From Sipunculus nudus (Eukaryota; Annelida; Sipuncula; Golfingiida; Sipunculidae), in assembly GCA_026874595.1 (NCBI GenBank), contig CM049307.1, positions 91,387,830 through 91,451,829 of the forward strand: 64,000 bases of DNA, given 5' to 3'. Every line of letters begins with the position of its first letter. The stretch's first letter is position 1. A model generated the notes under the pieces. That model had not been told where the DNA came from, ran no database searches, and saw only the letters and a list, made by a program, of their open reading frames with translations. Below are positions 26,390-37,956 of this stretch, one piece after another. Made by a program: the position numbers and the translations under genes.

Positions 26390-27140
26390 TTGATACCTTT
26401 ACCCACGATAACGGTAAATTATATTTATATAACCCAGTTTCCTTAATTATTGACATAGATTTTCAACCCCTATGATATAGGTATATGTGGTTCAAGTAAT
26501 ATACTCACAAGCCCTGCTGTATTAAAATTATCTACGAGCTTGGCAAACAATTGAGAACGACGTACCTTATGAACCAACACGCAACATAGTAAAGTAACCT
26601 TGATAACGTAATTTGCCTACGAGTAACTACGAGTTTAACATTTACATGTGAGTTGTGGGCTTAAACAAACAAGGAATAATCACGGAATTAATGTAAGTCA
26701 CTTCGCAAATGTTCATACACTCAGGGGGTCCACTCAGTCAGATTAACATTTTTAGTCCAGGTCAGGCCATACACACACGGCACCTAAGTGGTTTCTATGG
26801 CCAGTAAGGACAGCACAAGGGTGCCGAGAATATAGTATCATGATATACATTGCATACCATGTCTCATGCTTTTTTTTTTTTAATTTAAGTACTTAATAAT
26901 GTATGATTTTTTTTTTTAAATATTCATAGGTTATGAAAAATTCATGCATTATTAGTAGGGGACTATCTAAACTTTCTCATATCATGTTTGACACCTTTGG
27001 CAGCGATATCTTAAATAACGTCACCTACATTCGCCTTTCTTGCATGGCGTCCATTTAGAGTTCTATTTAAGGTGACAATTAAATTTACTGGCCTAACATT
27101 TTGCACGACTATACTTTATTGATCGCTTAATCTCGTATAC
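26390..27140 (+). repeat. Low-copy repeat family, member 2 (diverged)
   Basis: It shares the landmarks acgataac, gccctgctgtatt, attatctacgagc, the gtgcgtcgtgg-like segment and gatatctt...cacctaca...gcatggcgtcc with members 1 and 3, in the same order and orientation, but is shorter and more diverged. Confidence 0.65.
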
Positions 27141-27899
27141 AATGCAGATGGCACCACCTACAATCGGTCTCGCGCGCTGGGCAGAGATAATACTCTACTA
27201 AGTTAGGTAGCTCAGTTAAACGGCTTTGTGGGTTTACAGAACTATTCATTCAATGGAACATGCATTTGATATTGTACAGACCGAGTAAACTCCGCAGAGG
27301 ATATGTCAATAACTATGGCATAATTGAATAAATATGACTACCAAACCACCATTTAATCATAGAGAAGAAATTCAACACCGATTGCAATCCGAGTCTTAAA
27401 TGTTTTGTCTGAAAATTATTACATTGAGAGTAATTTACGCCAATTGAAAAATTACTTGGTCGCGCATGGGAATATCGATACTCAGTTAATTATTATTATT
27501 CACTTTATCCTCATTTATTTCAGGCAAAAGTGTTCGACTTAATGTATACATTGATACATCGAAATTACGACCACCGACTGGACTATAATAAATCGGTCAC
27601 AATTTTAAGGAGGCCGTCTAAGCAAGGTCTGGTATTATGCTAAAAATAAAAGATGGACCTTGAATAAGTTGTCGTTTTATTGAAGTTGTCGCTTAGGTAG
27701 GTTGTCGTTAGGCGAGATGTTACTGTACTTCTATCAGCTTTATGTATTTGCCTAAAATGCCCTTTAAACTAATCATGTTTAGATAACGGATGTCTTTACG
27801 GGGGGGGGGGGTCCTTCAATGTTTGTTTTTAATACGTATTTTTCTCATCGTATTATCATTTAATACACCGGAAAACTAAATTAATGGACACGGATATTG

Positions 27900-28260
27900 T
27901 AGAAATATGTAAACCTGTCATCCAAATAAGCTTCTCCTGTAGGGTCCTCCACTATCCCATCAATCAAGGACAAAAAAAAAATCTCTGCACAAAGAGATAA
28001 AAAAAACAATGTGAAACTAAATTAAACCTGCCTGAAGACTTTACATGCAAGAATGGAAATGCAGTAATCTTCTGGCGATCTTCTAATCAAGGACAAAATC
28101 CCATGACCTACAAAGAAAAAAACGAACATCGTCAAGATGTGCGCTCTCCTGTATCTCTATTTATATGTTGTTGCAGGCAAAGATCTTTTAATACTGTTGT
28201 TATCAAATATGATTTAGTATTTCTAAATTACAATGATATATATTTTTATATACATAGATA
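27900..28260 (+). repeat. Repeat shared with 53880-54130
   Basis: Homology includes ctggcg..., aaaatc.catgacc.aca, gtcaagat.tgcgct..., tgtatctct and tgttatca.atatgattta. In both places it lies to the right of the low-copy family, so the order CTL, repeat family, this segment is collinear in both halves of the window. Confidence 0.65.
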
Positions 28261-29148
28261 TATATATAAAACACAAAAAAAGTTAAATATATATATACTA
28301 GAAAACAAATTCTTTAAAGAATGCTTCACATCATAAAATAAAAACACTGAAAACATAAGTAGTTTAGTACGTACTCATCTTTTGTCCAGAATTACGTGTA
28401 TAGTCAAAATGTGTACACCGATACAGCCCTGGAATGAACATGTACCCATAACAGTATGGCGTCAGCAAAAAGCCAGAGGTCACATACTTAATCCCTGAAA
28501 CTGCGCGCTCAAGGAAGTCTGTTGTACATGCACACGTATTTCTATAGACACAGTCGGACATAGTGAGTATATCATCAACATTGTCTTAGTAGTTATACTT
28601 AAAATTATATCTATTTACACATTCAGCGATTATGCGTGGGTTAAATGTGGACTTACAATATTTTGCAAATTGTGCTGAAAATTCACCAACAACTAGTGCT
28701 AAACAGAAGTTTTGGCAGCAGATTCATTAGATAACTGATTTCTCAATGACAGGTTCTAAATGTTATATTTAATTATGCATGTTTTGATCTGCACAGATGT
28801 AGTATGTTTTATCTCATTTAAAATAAATCTAGTTCCCTCAGTATCATAATCTCATTATCATAAAATTAAACTGCTCCATATGCATAGGTTTTAGCTCCTT
28901 GAAAGTCCTCAGTCTGAGTTATCAATCCTGTTAAACTCGTCAGTCCGATTGGTTTATTTATTAGCAAACTGCGACATTGATGACTGTTTAAGTACAAAAC
29001 TACTTAGGCTGTGTAGTCTTCCCTGTAAAACTACTCACTAAGAGAATCATCAGTGTGTAGTTTTATTTCATCAGGGTGATGAATTTATGTTTTCAGTGAA
29101 GCTCTGAACAGAAATTTGATTAAAATTGGAAAAAGCTCCCGCCACTGA

Positions 29149-29980
29149 CAGAGGGTTGGGCCAACAGGTACTTGTTCTCGAAATACTCGTACTCATGAGT
29201 ACTACTTTTACTACTCTTCATTCGTACTCATACTAGTACTCGTGTACTATGTAAGAACTCATAAAATAACGAGGACCCATGAGGGATCATTACCACAATT
29301 CACATTGAGTATATCAGCTTTTACTATGGGCTTGGATTATAGAATATCATTTTTTTAATGCATGAGGTCTTTTTTTTAATATCACCTATTAATGATAAGA
29401 TAATATTTATACTACTAATAAACTTAATTATACGATATAAAGTAGCGTTTGATTATAGATTACTGCAAAACTTAACATTGATAAACTATCACATAATCAT
29501 CATTTTAATTGTATTAACAATGTCACAGGGGTGTAATTTTAACTATTATTTATTAAAATATAAGCGCGTATGACTTATTGTTTTCTTTAATGATCACAAT
29601 GGCTAGCCACAAAAGTATTTAAAATTTTTAATCAACAATTTCTTACATTTTGGATTGATAATAAAATCTAATAATAATGATCAGATTATTAAAACCAATT
29701 ATACTTACTTAAAAGTGAAGCATCTAATATGGCTTTTTTTTATTAATTTCGTGTAAAAAACAACTTGAGTCGACATTTCATAAGCAAATTAATTTTATTA
29801 TTATGACATCAAACAGAAGACATTGCTTCATTTACACTCCACATTTTAGGTTTAACTGCTAAAAGTACTCATTACAGTACTCATGAGTACATTTGGAGTA
29901 CTCGGTACTCGTACTCGAGTACTTTTTAAGTACACAGTATGCGTACTCGAGTCCTTTCTTTGTACCCGGACCCAACTCTG
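29149..29980. mobile_element. Non-autonomous hAT-like MITE (about 830 bp)
   Basis: Imperfect terminal inverted repeats start CAGAGGGTTGGG on the left and end CCCAACTCTG on the right. They extend inward about 100 bp as GTACTCGAGTAC-like motifs (29170-29250 and 29865-29960). The element is flanked by CACTGA on both sides (29143-29148 and 29981-29986), or by CACTGACA if the terminal CA of the left repeat is shared. TIRs beginning CAG and an 8-bp target duplication are the known signature of the hAT superfamily. The interior is AT-rich and encodes no transposase; the 71-residue frame at 29358-29573 has no recognisable domain. Confidence 0.65.
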
Positions 29981-30429
29981 CACTGACAATTGCTCGTGTA
30001 TGATCGGCTGAATTAATGTATTTCTCTATTAAAGTGCAATAGAGGAAATATTGCACAAACCGTCGACGCTTTCTAAATGACTCTTTCGTGTTATTTGCCT
30101 TTGTCAAGAGCTGGTGAGGGACTTCATAGCCACTTGACAGATTCTATGTTTTGAGTGTTAATTTATTGAGTTGCTGCTTACCGACACATTATTTTGTAAT
30201 GTCAAATAGATAAGTATATGCATAGTGTTTACTGGCAGTTGAGGTACTCGGCAGGTGGTTGACTAAGCATGCATCTATAAAGAGTGTTGTTTTCCAAACG
30301 CTAACAAGATTTTGTTTGTGAGTTTTCCGACAGTCCTAAAACAGATACCCTTTCCTTTGCTCAGACTCACGAATTCAGTCACGAGCCGTATGAACGTTCC
30401 CAAACTCTGTCATAATAATGTTTTCTGTA

Positions 30430-30590
30430 TAATTACCCCGAATTATCATTAATGAATTAAACCGATGATATCATGAGTACCTTATCTTGACAAGTATTGA
30501 CTCATTTGCAATTAACTTATAAAATACAATCAGTTTGTAACGATAATTCTTGCCAAATAGTACCTGCAAAAAGTTTCGGCAGAAGCAGAA
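30430..30590 (+). repeat. Short repeat shared with 59510-59670
   Basis: Both copies contain, in order, taccccgaatta/tagccctaatta, accgatgat.tcatga.tacc, tgacaagtatt.actcatttgcaat and aaatagtacctgcaaa. The right-hand copy lies upstream of CTL-4, but no CTL lies at the matching place here. Confidence 0.7.
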
Positions 30591-31131
30591 CACACCTTAG
30601 AGCCAATGGGGCGGGGGTTGGGGGCAATCGGCTGGCCAAAAAAATAGAAAGTGATTCAAGTTTAATTTAATTGCTTTTGAAATAGACATAAAATGGTAAT
30701 CAGGAAATTTAGTATCCATTTCAAGATTTCTATAACCGAATATTTAAGGAGATAGTGTGGAATATTGCTCAGAAAGCTCCGAACCTAACACAGGTGCTCC
30801 AGCGTGATCCCTGACTGGCGTTCTGAATAAAAGCAGGATATGCGCAGTGTCCTTTCGGGAGATTTTTACGCAGGAACCGCTATGTTTACCCAGAACATCC
30901 GAAGGCGGCAAAGGGAGTTGCGTAATGTGATTCTTCGTTATAGTTACTTTTGATTTTACACTTTTGCAGTATTGCTTTACTTGTTCATATAATCATGTTT
31001 CATATAATTCAGTTGTACTAATTATTTGTACAGATGTATTATGTACTTTTTTCATTCTGATATTGTAGGAAAGTAAAGTAACTGAGATGGAGATATCCAG
31101 CAAGGCGTTCCATAAAAATAGTAGCCCTGCC

Positions 31132-31231
31132 AGGGCTTTAGTATTTGCTTTACTAATTAAATGCTTACATTAAACGTGATTCCATGTACCGATACACTTA
31201 ATTCAGTGCCAACTCTTATTACTAAAGCCCT
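31132..31231. repeat. Small inverted repeat, 12-13-bp arms
   Basis: AGGGCTTTAGTA at the left matches the reverse complement of TACTAAAGCCCT at the right, with a loop of about 75 bp. The left arm context tagccctgccagggc recurs at about 47688-47702, next to another shared repeat. It may be a remnant of a small DNA transposon. Confidence 0.45.
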
Positions 31232-31256
31232 GTAAAGTCTGTAGGGTAAATCGCTG

Positions 31257-31332
31257 ATATTTGCATATCAAGGCGTCACAAGGCTCTTTGAGGACCTGAC
31301 AATTCCCCCGTATTTGCATATCAGGCCGTCAC
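31257..31332 (+). repeat. Direct repeat carrying an ATTTGCAT octamer
   Basis: TATTTGCATATCA followed by AGGCGTCAC or GGCCGTCAC occurs twice, 53 bp apart. ATTTGCAT is the known POU/Oct octamer. Whether this is regulatory is unknown. Confidence 0.55.
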
Positions 31333-31889
31333 GCCTCATGTGAGTGGCATCGTTGCTTTGAGAACGCCAACAGCGGTCCCGCAGCTCGACCTGTTTGGTA
31401 ACATTCGCACTAAAATCATGTGTTCAGGTAGTCCACACATGAACCTTCGTGTTCTATGGTATATCTCTGCTGAACGAATATTACGGGCCATGGCCCAAAT
31501 GTAAGTGCATATTGTTGACACTATCGCAACAATTTTCTACCGACAGGTCCAGTAAAATTCCTTCTGTCGAGATGACAAGAGCAGCTGGCAGCATTAGTCT
31601 GAACCCGTGTTTTAGCTCAGTGTCAAATTGCGACTCGAGAATGGTGATCGTTTATGTCAGCCGGTAAATTTTGACTGCGCTCGTGGCGTGGTGCACCTGA
31701 ATATCTCGCGCTGATTGGCTGAGCCAGAGTTTGACCTACATTATGTTTAAACAGGCCAATTTGCTGGTCCGATAAACGTTAACACGGTTAAAGTGTTTTA
31801 TAAAGTCTCACCGAACTCAATTTAAGCGACGGCCTTAAATGATTAAGACAAATAAAGTGGGAATATTTGTAACCAATTACGCGATTACT

Positions 31890-32165
31890 GAATGAAACAT
31901 GTTTCTGAGATTCTGGGAAAGACCACTGCTGACGTCACTGGAAAAGACCTTAGTTCAGCGAGGTGCTGATGTGTTGCGCTGACCGTCCGGGAACTGGCAA
32001 GATTACTAGTCCATGAAATCAGAGGGTCAGATAGTGGCAAATTAGTTATATGAGTTGCCGCAAGTTGGCGGTACCGATACGAAATGCGACACAACGCATG
32101 AACGTTTGATTTCTCTGTCAGAAGCAACAATTTAGTCAGAACTATTTCATGGACTGGGCCAGTCT
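31890..32165 (+). repeat. Repeat shared with 47765-47940
   Basis: The best-matching 150 bp run from gagggtcagatagtgg to catggactgggccagtct here and from gagggtcaaagagtgg to catggactgggcaagtct there, same orientation, including ttagttatatga.ttgccgcaag.tggcggtaccga. Confidence 0.85.
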
Positions 32166-33848
32166 ATAAAAATACTTGTACTTCATCTGTTGAAGTTATT
32201 GTTAAATATAGAGCTTGCCCCACCCCGATAAATATAGGTCTCTACAAATAAATCCATAGTTAGATACCTGGTGTCTTTGTATAGAAAACATCACTTTACA
32301 TTATCAATGTGATAACTGCGTGGAAAGTCGTTCACATATCATTGTCAATGACAAGTTAATTTTAAAAAGATGCATATATAAATCTGATATGGTATTTTCA
32401 ATTTAGCTTAAAAGAAAGAATAGTCATGAAAAGTTACCATAATAGAATAACAGTGAATAACAAAGGTCTCGCTTGTTTGATTAATAATATGCCCTCATTA
32501 ACAATGGCAAAGAGTCCTTCAAATATGCGTGCTTAACTTTAAAAGTAAAGGCAGGAGAAATACAAACAAACAAACCAACAACCAACCAACGCGGGGACAG
32601 TAATATAATACTTCCCTGGATATAATTGTGTCAAAAAGTTTTAATATCTTCCATAATGACAGCTATTCCCAATTCAAGGATTTTATTTTTCAGTAAAAGT
32701 ACCATGGATCAAGAAACAACACAACAACAAGTTCTTGATCTTGGGTTGGACACGGATCTGGACCGCAATACAGCCACTCACCGCTGTGACAAGTTAAATT
32801 ATGTAAATGTAGACTATATATTTTGAAAATAACATTGGAAATGACCCCGTAAGGACGCACTTGGCATCGTTCCTCACAGTACAGGACCAAAAACACACAA
32901 AATAATATTTGCATACAGAATCTTTAAATGTTGTTAATATTTTGATTGACAGGTCCTATAAATCGTTAAGCAAGGTTTTGTCACATGGTAATAATATCGC
33001 CTTTACTTGCCACTGTTTTTGGCACTGTTATATCTCAAAACTTTAAAATGACAAATTATGTTTTCCATATACATAATTCACTTGTCCTCCTACATACTAG
33101 AAATATGAAACACATTGATGGACCCAGGATGTTGCATAGGGGCAAACTGGTAAGATCCTTTTAGTGAACTTTGGTCAGCATCTATAATTAGGGGCAACAA
33201 AGGTGCCATGAAAATACAAGAGCCCCGCAAAGACACACACTATGCCTGTCATATGTATGGTGCCCTCTGACCTAATAAAATATGCATGGATTTTTCCTGA
33301 AAAAAAATTTAGCATATAAACGACGTGAATCTTTAAAGGGCCTTAATTATCACCTGTTAGACCTCTATCAACTAAAGGTAATCCCTTTGAGCTTTTTAAA
33401 AATAGGCCAGAAAATGTGGATTTCACCGCACACAGGCTTCTTGTTATGTTTATAACATAGTGTTTATAATATATTCTTGGGCCCGCCAAAAAAATCAACT
33501 AAACAGATAAGCCAGATCCTTGCAAATGGCGTTTTGCAACAAGTGACCTTTCTGTCTCCGCATATTTGCAACCAACCAACTTCGGCTACATGTTTTTACC
33601 CATTTTTTAGCATTGCTGTGTTCACAAACATGTTGATAAATAGGTCCTTACATTCTTCACGAAGGCGTTATAAAAGTTGTCACATCCAAAATTACCCTCA
33701 TCTCATTCATATATGCACAGAGGAAGCCATAAATCAGACGAGTTATTTTTCGTAAGATAGGTGAAAGGCCACCTTGAAGGTGTAATATAATGCAAAGAGG
33801 GTTGAAATCTTATGTTAAAACACTGGGCATACATATAACTTATTACTG

Positions 33849-34565
33849 TTAAGCGTACTTTGTTATAATAATAAACAAAATCAAGCAGAAATATTCCTTA
33901 ATGTAAGTATTTATTCTCAGGAATGCAGCTCTCCGACACCGACGTGTGAGCGGTCCTTGATTTAGATGCTCCCAAAAACATGTTTGCATTATCTTATTTG
34001 GCCTATGCTCCCAGTTCATTCGTGCAGAAGTTTCCCTAACCATGTTTGAATTCGAATATTTTAGCCCATTTTTCGAAATCCATTCTTGCATAATTGACTC
34101 TACTTTATGAATGTTGCATGACATCATTCCTGGACCCGGATTATGAAGTGGGTCCACAGCAAAACCTACTCCATTCTTCCTTTGCCCATTCCCAATATGA
34201 ACATGTGATGGAATTTCGTTCATAATTGCGCGAGTTATGTTGTGAACACATTTACCATTACGGGAGTGAACGCATACCCGCCTGGCGGAAGCAATAATAA
34301 TAATACTATTTGGCAAGGGCCGATATCCTTCTGAAGAATAGATGCTGATCACATTTGGAAAGCTTCCAGACACAATATTTTATCAGGTTCCTAAAAACAT
34401 CTCCCTGTCAGTGACTGGTAGGGAGTAAGCACGTGACATTTTTGTGGTGCACGCAGGGGAATGGTACGGCCTGATATAAATGGGTTTAACCGTGACCTCA
34501 CTTATCTGGTCTTGCGGCTTCGATTCAATGGTAAGTTTTTTATTATCTTTTAAAGGATTGGTCAT
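33849..34565 (-). CDS. Unrecognised open reading frame, longest in the window; possible exon or broken gene
   Basis: On the minus strand one frame is open for 60 codons from ATG at 34565 (MTNPLKDNKKL...), hits TGA-TAA at 34385-34380, then stays open for 174 more codons to 33849. The second part contains Cys-X5-Cys-like spacing (RRVCVHSRNGKCVHN), NGVGFAVDPLHNPGPGMMSC and MNWEHRPNK, and ends in hydrophobic residues that look like translated intron. The first ATG lies 10 bases after a possible acceptor (cttccag). I do not recognise a family. Such length in AT-rich DNA is unusual by chance, but no donor, partner exon or homologue in the window supports it. It could be a transposon fragment or a terminal exon with a double stop. 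Confidence 0.3.
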
Positions 34566-34599
34566 GTTGAATTTCTGGAAGTTTATTCATTTATGATGT

Positions 34600-36866
34600 A
34601 AATCTTACATATGCTTTCATATTAACAGATTTGATTTTATCTTTGCTATAACTAATTTGTTCATTTTTTCCTCCTGTTTAGTCTCTCTTTCTGAAATAAT
34701 ACATTTCAGGTGGCCGTTTATCTCACCCAAAAGATCAAAAAACGCAATTTTTCACTTTGCACGGCTGAACGTGGTAATATTCAATTATATAAAAAAAAGT
34801 TCCGTCTGGTAGAACGTTTTGCTAGAGTTACTCATCAATCCATTTTATTTTTTCATGTAAAACAATAATATTAGTTTTGCTAAACCCCGCGGTCCCTTCC
34901 TTTTCTCACACATCACAGATTTCAGTGGAATATCTCCAGAAGATTTTCCTTTGTTTTAAAGCGTCTTTTAAAACTGAATTTTAACATATTTAACAAGCAT
35001 TACCGAAATATTATATTAAAAAATACGTATAAGTCTATTCAGTTTCTCTCTCTGTTAAATAACGATCTGAAGTTAAATCAGTTGAGTCAGATCTTATTTC
35101 CAGAAAAGCAAAAAAACTAGCTTCTAAGTATTATAATTAAATTTGTTAACTTTCTTTCAAAAATATATTTTAGACAACCATGATGGTTTAGACAGTATTA
35201 TTTGGAATTATTTCTATTATAATTAGTTAAATGATAATTTAATTAACATAAACATGTTATATATGACGAAAACCATTACATTGCCACTGCTTTCTCTAGT
35301 CATAGCTGCGGTGTTGACGGCGATTTTTGGTCCTTATTAATCGCGACAAATAAATTAAGTAACTGTTATGATGGATGGTCCTTCCCTGTTCTGTTATCTC
35401 TGAACAAAAAAATGATCGTATACAGCCGGCAAATGTCACTATACACCTTATCATTTGATGGTGTCTTCCTTCAATGAAAATGCACTAAAGACAGCGAGTA
35501 CACGCTAAAACTTGTCACATTAATAGTCGTTTACTTTTTACTCATTGATTCGTGTCCTCATTTCCGGCCAATCTCCTTATTGTATCATAGCAATTTCCAA
35601 AACAGACACTGGTTGGCATTGCTGCGACATTGAGATTAAACATCAAACACACAGAATATATAACCATTGATATATATAACCATTAATATTGTTAGGCCAA
35701 CGGCCTCAAAAAAAAGATTAACCACCAGATGCGCTGTAGATTCTGCACTGCTATTTCTGATTCATTGAAAAATAATTTATGCGAACCCGAGGAGTAAGGC
35801 CGATCAACGCACACGAGGAATAAAGCCTGCAGAAACATTTGAAGTGACATCAGGTATATCGGCATGGAAACACACAGCAGTACACTGATGATGAAAAAGA
35901 TCTAGCCATTTCATGATTTTCAGACATAAATGTATTTTCTTTCAAATCCATGTTTGTTTACCATGAAAAGTTTGCGTGACTGGAGGTCCGATTGTGAGCC
36001 ACAACAAAGGTATTACATTTTATGGGGTCAAGTCAGTCAGGACACTTCCAGATTGACACGTGTTGTGGCTCCGGGAAGCACACCACCCCACGCGCTATGT
36101 TTATGTCGACCTCTGTGATCGCAACCGATCCGCTGTTTTTAACACATCTTTACAGGAGAATGCAAACGAATTCAAGGCAATAATTTGGCAGGTACCAATT
36201 TATTTGAAAGGCAAGTAGCTATTTTCTTGTTTATTCAACATGCTTTATTGGTGATTGAGCTCCTTAAAAGGAGAGTTTGTCCAGTTAAGAAATTTGTATT
36301 CCTATGTGTCACTAATACATATCTAGACCATAAGCAAAGATCTGATGAGTTTGGTTTATTGATCGGATGATTTATTTTAGACGTGTAAAAGTATGAACAC
36401 ACCTCATTAAATTGGAAGAAAATGTTTCATGTTCAATTGTCCGTATTAAAGAATCCGCTTGATTATATATCATTGGACCTCGGGAAAGTTATTACTTTTC
36501 AAAATGTTATCCAAAATGGATACCATGACCCAAAAAGTGCCACAAATGATTCATTTTTCATCAAAAAGTTGAGATTTTGGTAGAATGGGGACAAATTATT
36601 AATCACTGTAATGAAACCAATATATACGGGTATTTCAATACTTAGAACACGAAGCACACGAATCATTAGAACAAATTATTACATAAATGACAGAAACACC
36701 AGTGCAGTGACGTGTCCAGGGATTCGAGAATATGGCTAAGTGCTTGGTAAGTATCAAAAATAAATGAGTTCTTTAATTGTACATATAGTTTTTTTTTTGT
36801 AAATTAATAATGCAATATTATATATACATATATTTATATTATCATCATTATTATTAAAATTAGTTA

Positions 36867-36909
<43 letters not shown>

Positions 36910-37150
36910 TTTGTAATATATATTTTAGCATATGAAAAATATATTTTTTTATTTCAAATAAAAACTTAATTTAAAAATATAAAGAGCCATGTTTATTTTG
37001 TTAATATAATTATAGTTACATGGTGAGTTATGGGAGGGGGTGTCTCCTCCCACATTGAAAACAATTTAAAATATATAATCAACTGTTGAAACTCAGTCAT
37101 CTTACAACTCGGGTATAAAAAGATATCTAAAAACAATTAAAATGAATTAC
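34600..37150. other. Non-coding AT-rich stretch
   Basis: An (ATT)n array at 36868-36909 is the only clear element. Plus-strand frames at 35930-36118 and 36185-36370 have no domain or splice context. Confidence 0.45.
36868..36909. repeat. (ATT)n microsatellite
   Basis: An ATT trinucleotide array of about 14 units. Confidence 0.95.
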
Positions 37151-37164
37151 ATATAACTGGGAGG

Positions 37165-37400
37165 AAATTGATGAAATTAGAGATGTTACAACTCAGCCAC
37201 TGCATCAGTGTGAGCTCGCACAGTCAAGCTTGTTTTGCTGTTACATCCTGTGACGTTCTTATCAGTCCAGATCGTGAACATACACGACTTATTGGAAGAT
37301 GGGTTGAGATAACCTGTAACAAGGAAGTTTCATCTGTTATCAACTCGTGGTCACGGCTCTTTTTGAATACGTAAATACACTACTGATCAAACAATACATT
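37165..37400 (+). repeat. Duplicated segment, partner at 43835-44010
   Basis: Near-identical landmarks: ctgttacatcctgtgac, cttatcagtccagatcgtga, acctgtaacaaggaagtt and a tca.c..gtggt.ac stretch. Similarity fades after about 37400 but may continue through a second match (tctccaatatt..., about 37590 versus 44525). Confidence 0.85.
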
Positions 37401-37841
37401 TATTGAAGATTTCATTATGACAAGTTAATTTAGATGAGTATTGGACATTCAAATAGCATCCGATCTGATGACCTCTGGGGAAAATATTTGTCATCAGGGG
37501 CAATTTTGGACCTAAGATACATTTTGGAGCTCGGACGTCCACTCCATTGCCTTTTCTCCAATACCAAGTTCTGGCCTTTTCTGCGCTAGATCTCCAATAT
37601 TACTCATAGGAGGGGGGAGATGAAAAAATGCGATAGCCCGCACCCAACAGATCAGGGTGTGGGAAGGGCACAGTTTACCCTCCATAAATTGCCAGAAATA
37701 TATATTTCGTGTGTAAATTTACTTATGTGTTTTTCTCCATATTTTTATAGAGGTCTTTAGGCAATGGATATAATTTGGCGTACCGACATATGACGGCGTA
37801 CGGTCCTTTATTTATATATCTTTTCTAGCGATCTATTCTAT

Positions 37842-37856
37842 CTATCTATCTATCTA

Positions 37857-37949
<93 letters not shown>

Positions 37950-37956
37950 ATATATA
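37842..37956. repeat. (TCTA)n-(TA)n microsatellite
   Basis: A short TCTA tract leads into a long (TA)n array with a few TT interruptions. Confidence 0.95.

Larger units (their letters stand above)
22600..29140. other. Long non-coding region built largely of low-copy repeats
   Basis: No supported gene. Three parts have homologues elsewhere in the window: 22700-23900, 26390-27140 and 27900-28260. The rest is AT-rich with a G run at 27799-27810. Open frames at 23488-24008 and 28103-28561 fall in these repeats and are not preserved in the other copies. Confidence 0.5.
30600..33840. other. Non-coding stretch with small inverted and direct repeats
   Basis: No supported gene. Features are an inverted repeat with arms 31132-31144 and 31218-31231, a direct repeat at 31257-31332 and a segment shared with 47765-47940. 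Minus-strand frames at 31336-31521 and 31885-32130 fall in the repeats and are not conserved in the other copy. Confidence 0.45.

Noticed and set aside
29358-29573. 71-residue plus-strand frame inside the MITE as a transposase remnant
   Set aside because: Composition is almost purely Ile, Leu, Asn and Tyr from AT-rich DNA, and no hAT dimerisation or catalytic motif is visible.
36185-36370. Plus-strand frame with a hydrophobic stretch as a small membrane protein
   Set aside because: No splice, promoter or homology support; hydrophobic frames of this size are expected by chance in AT-rich DNA.
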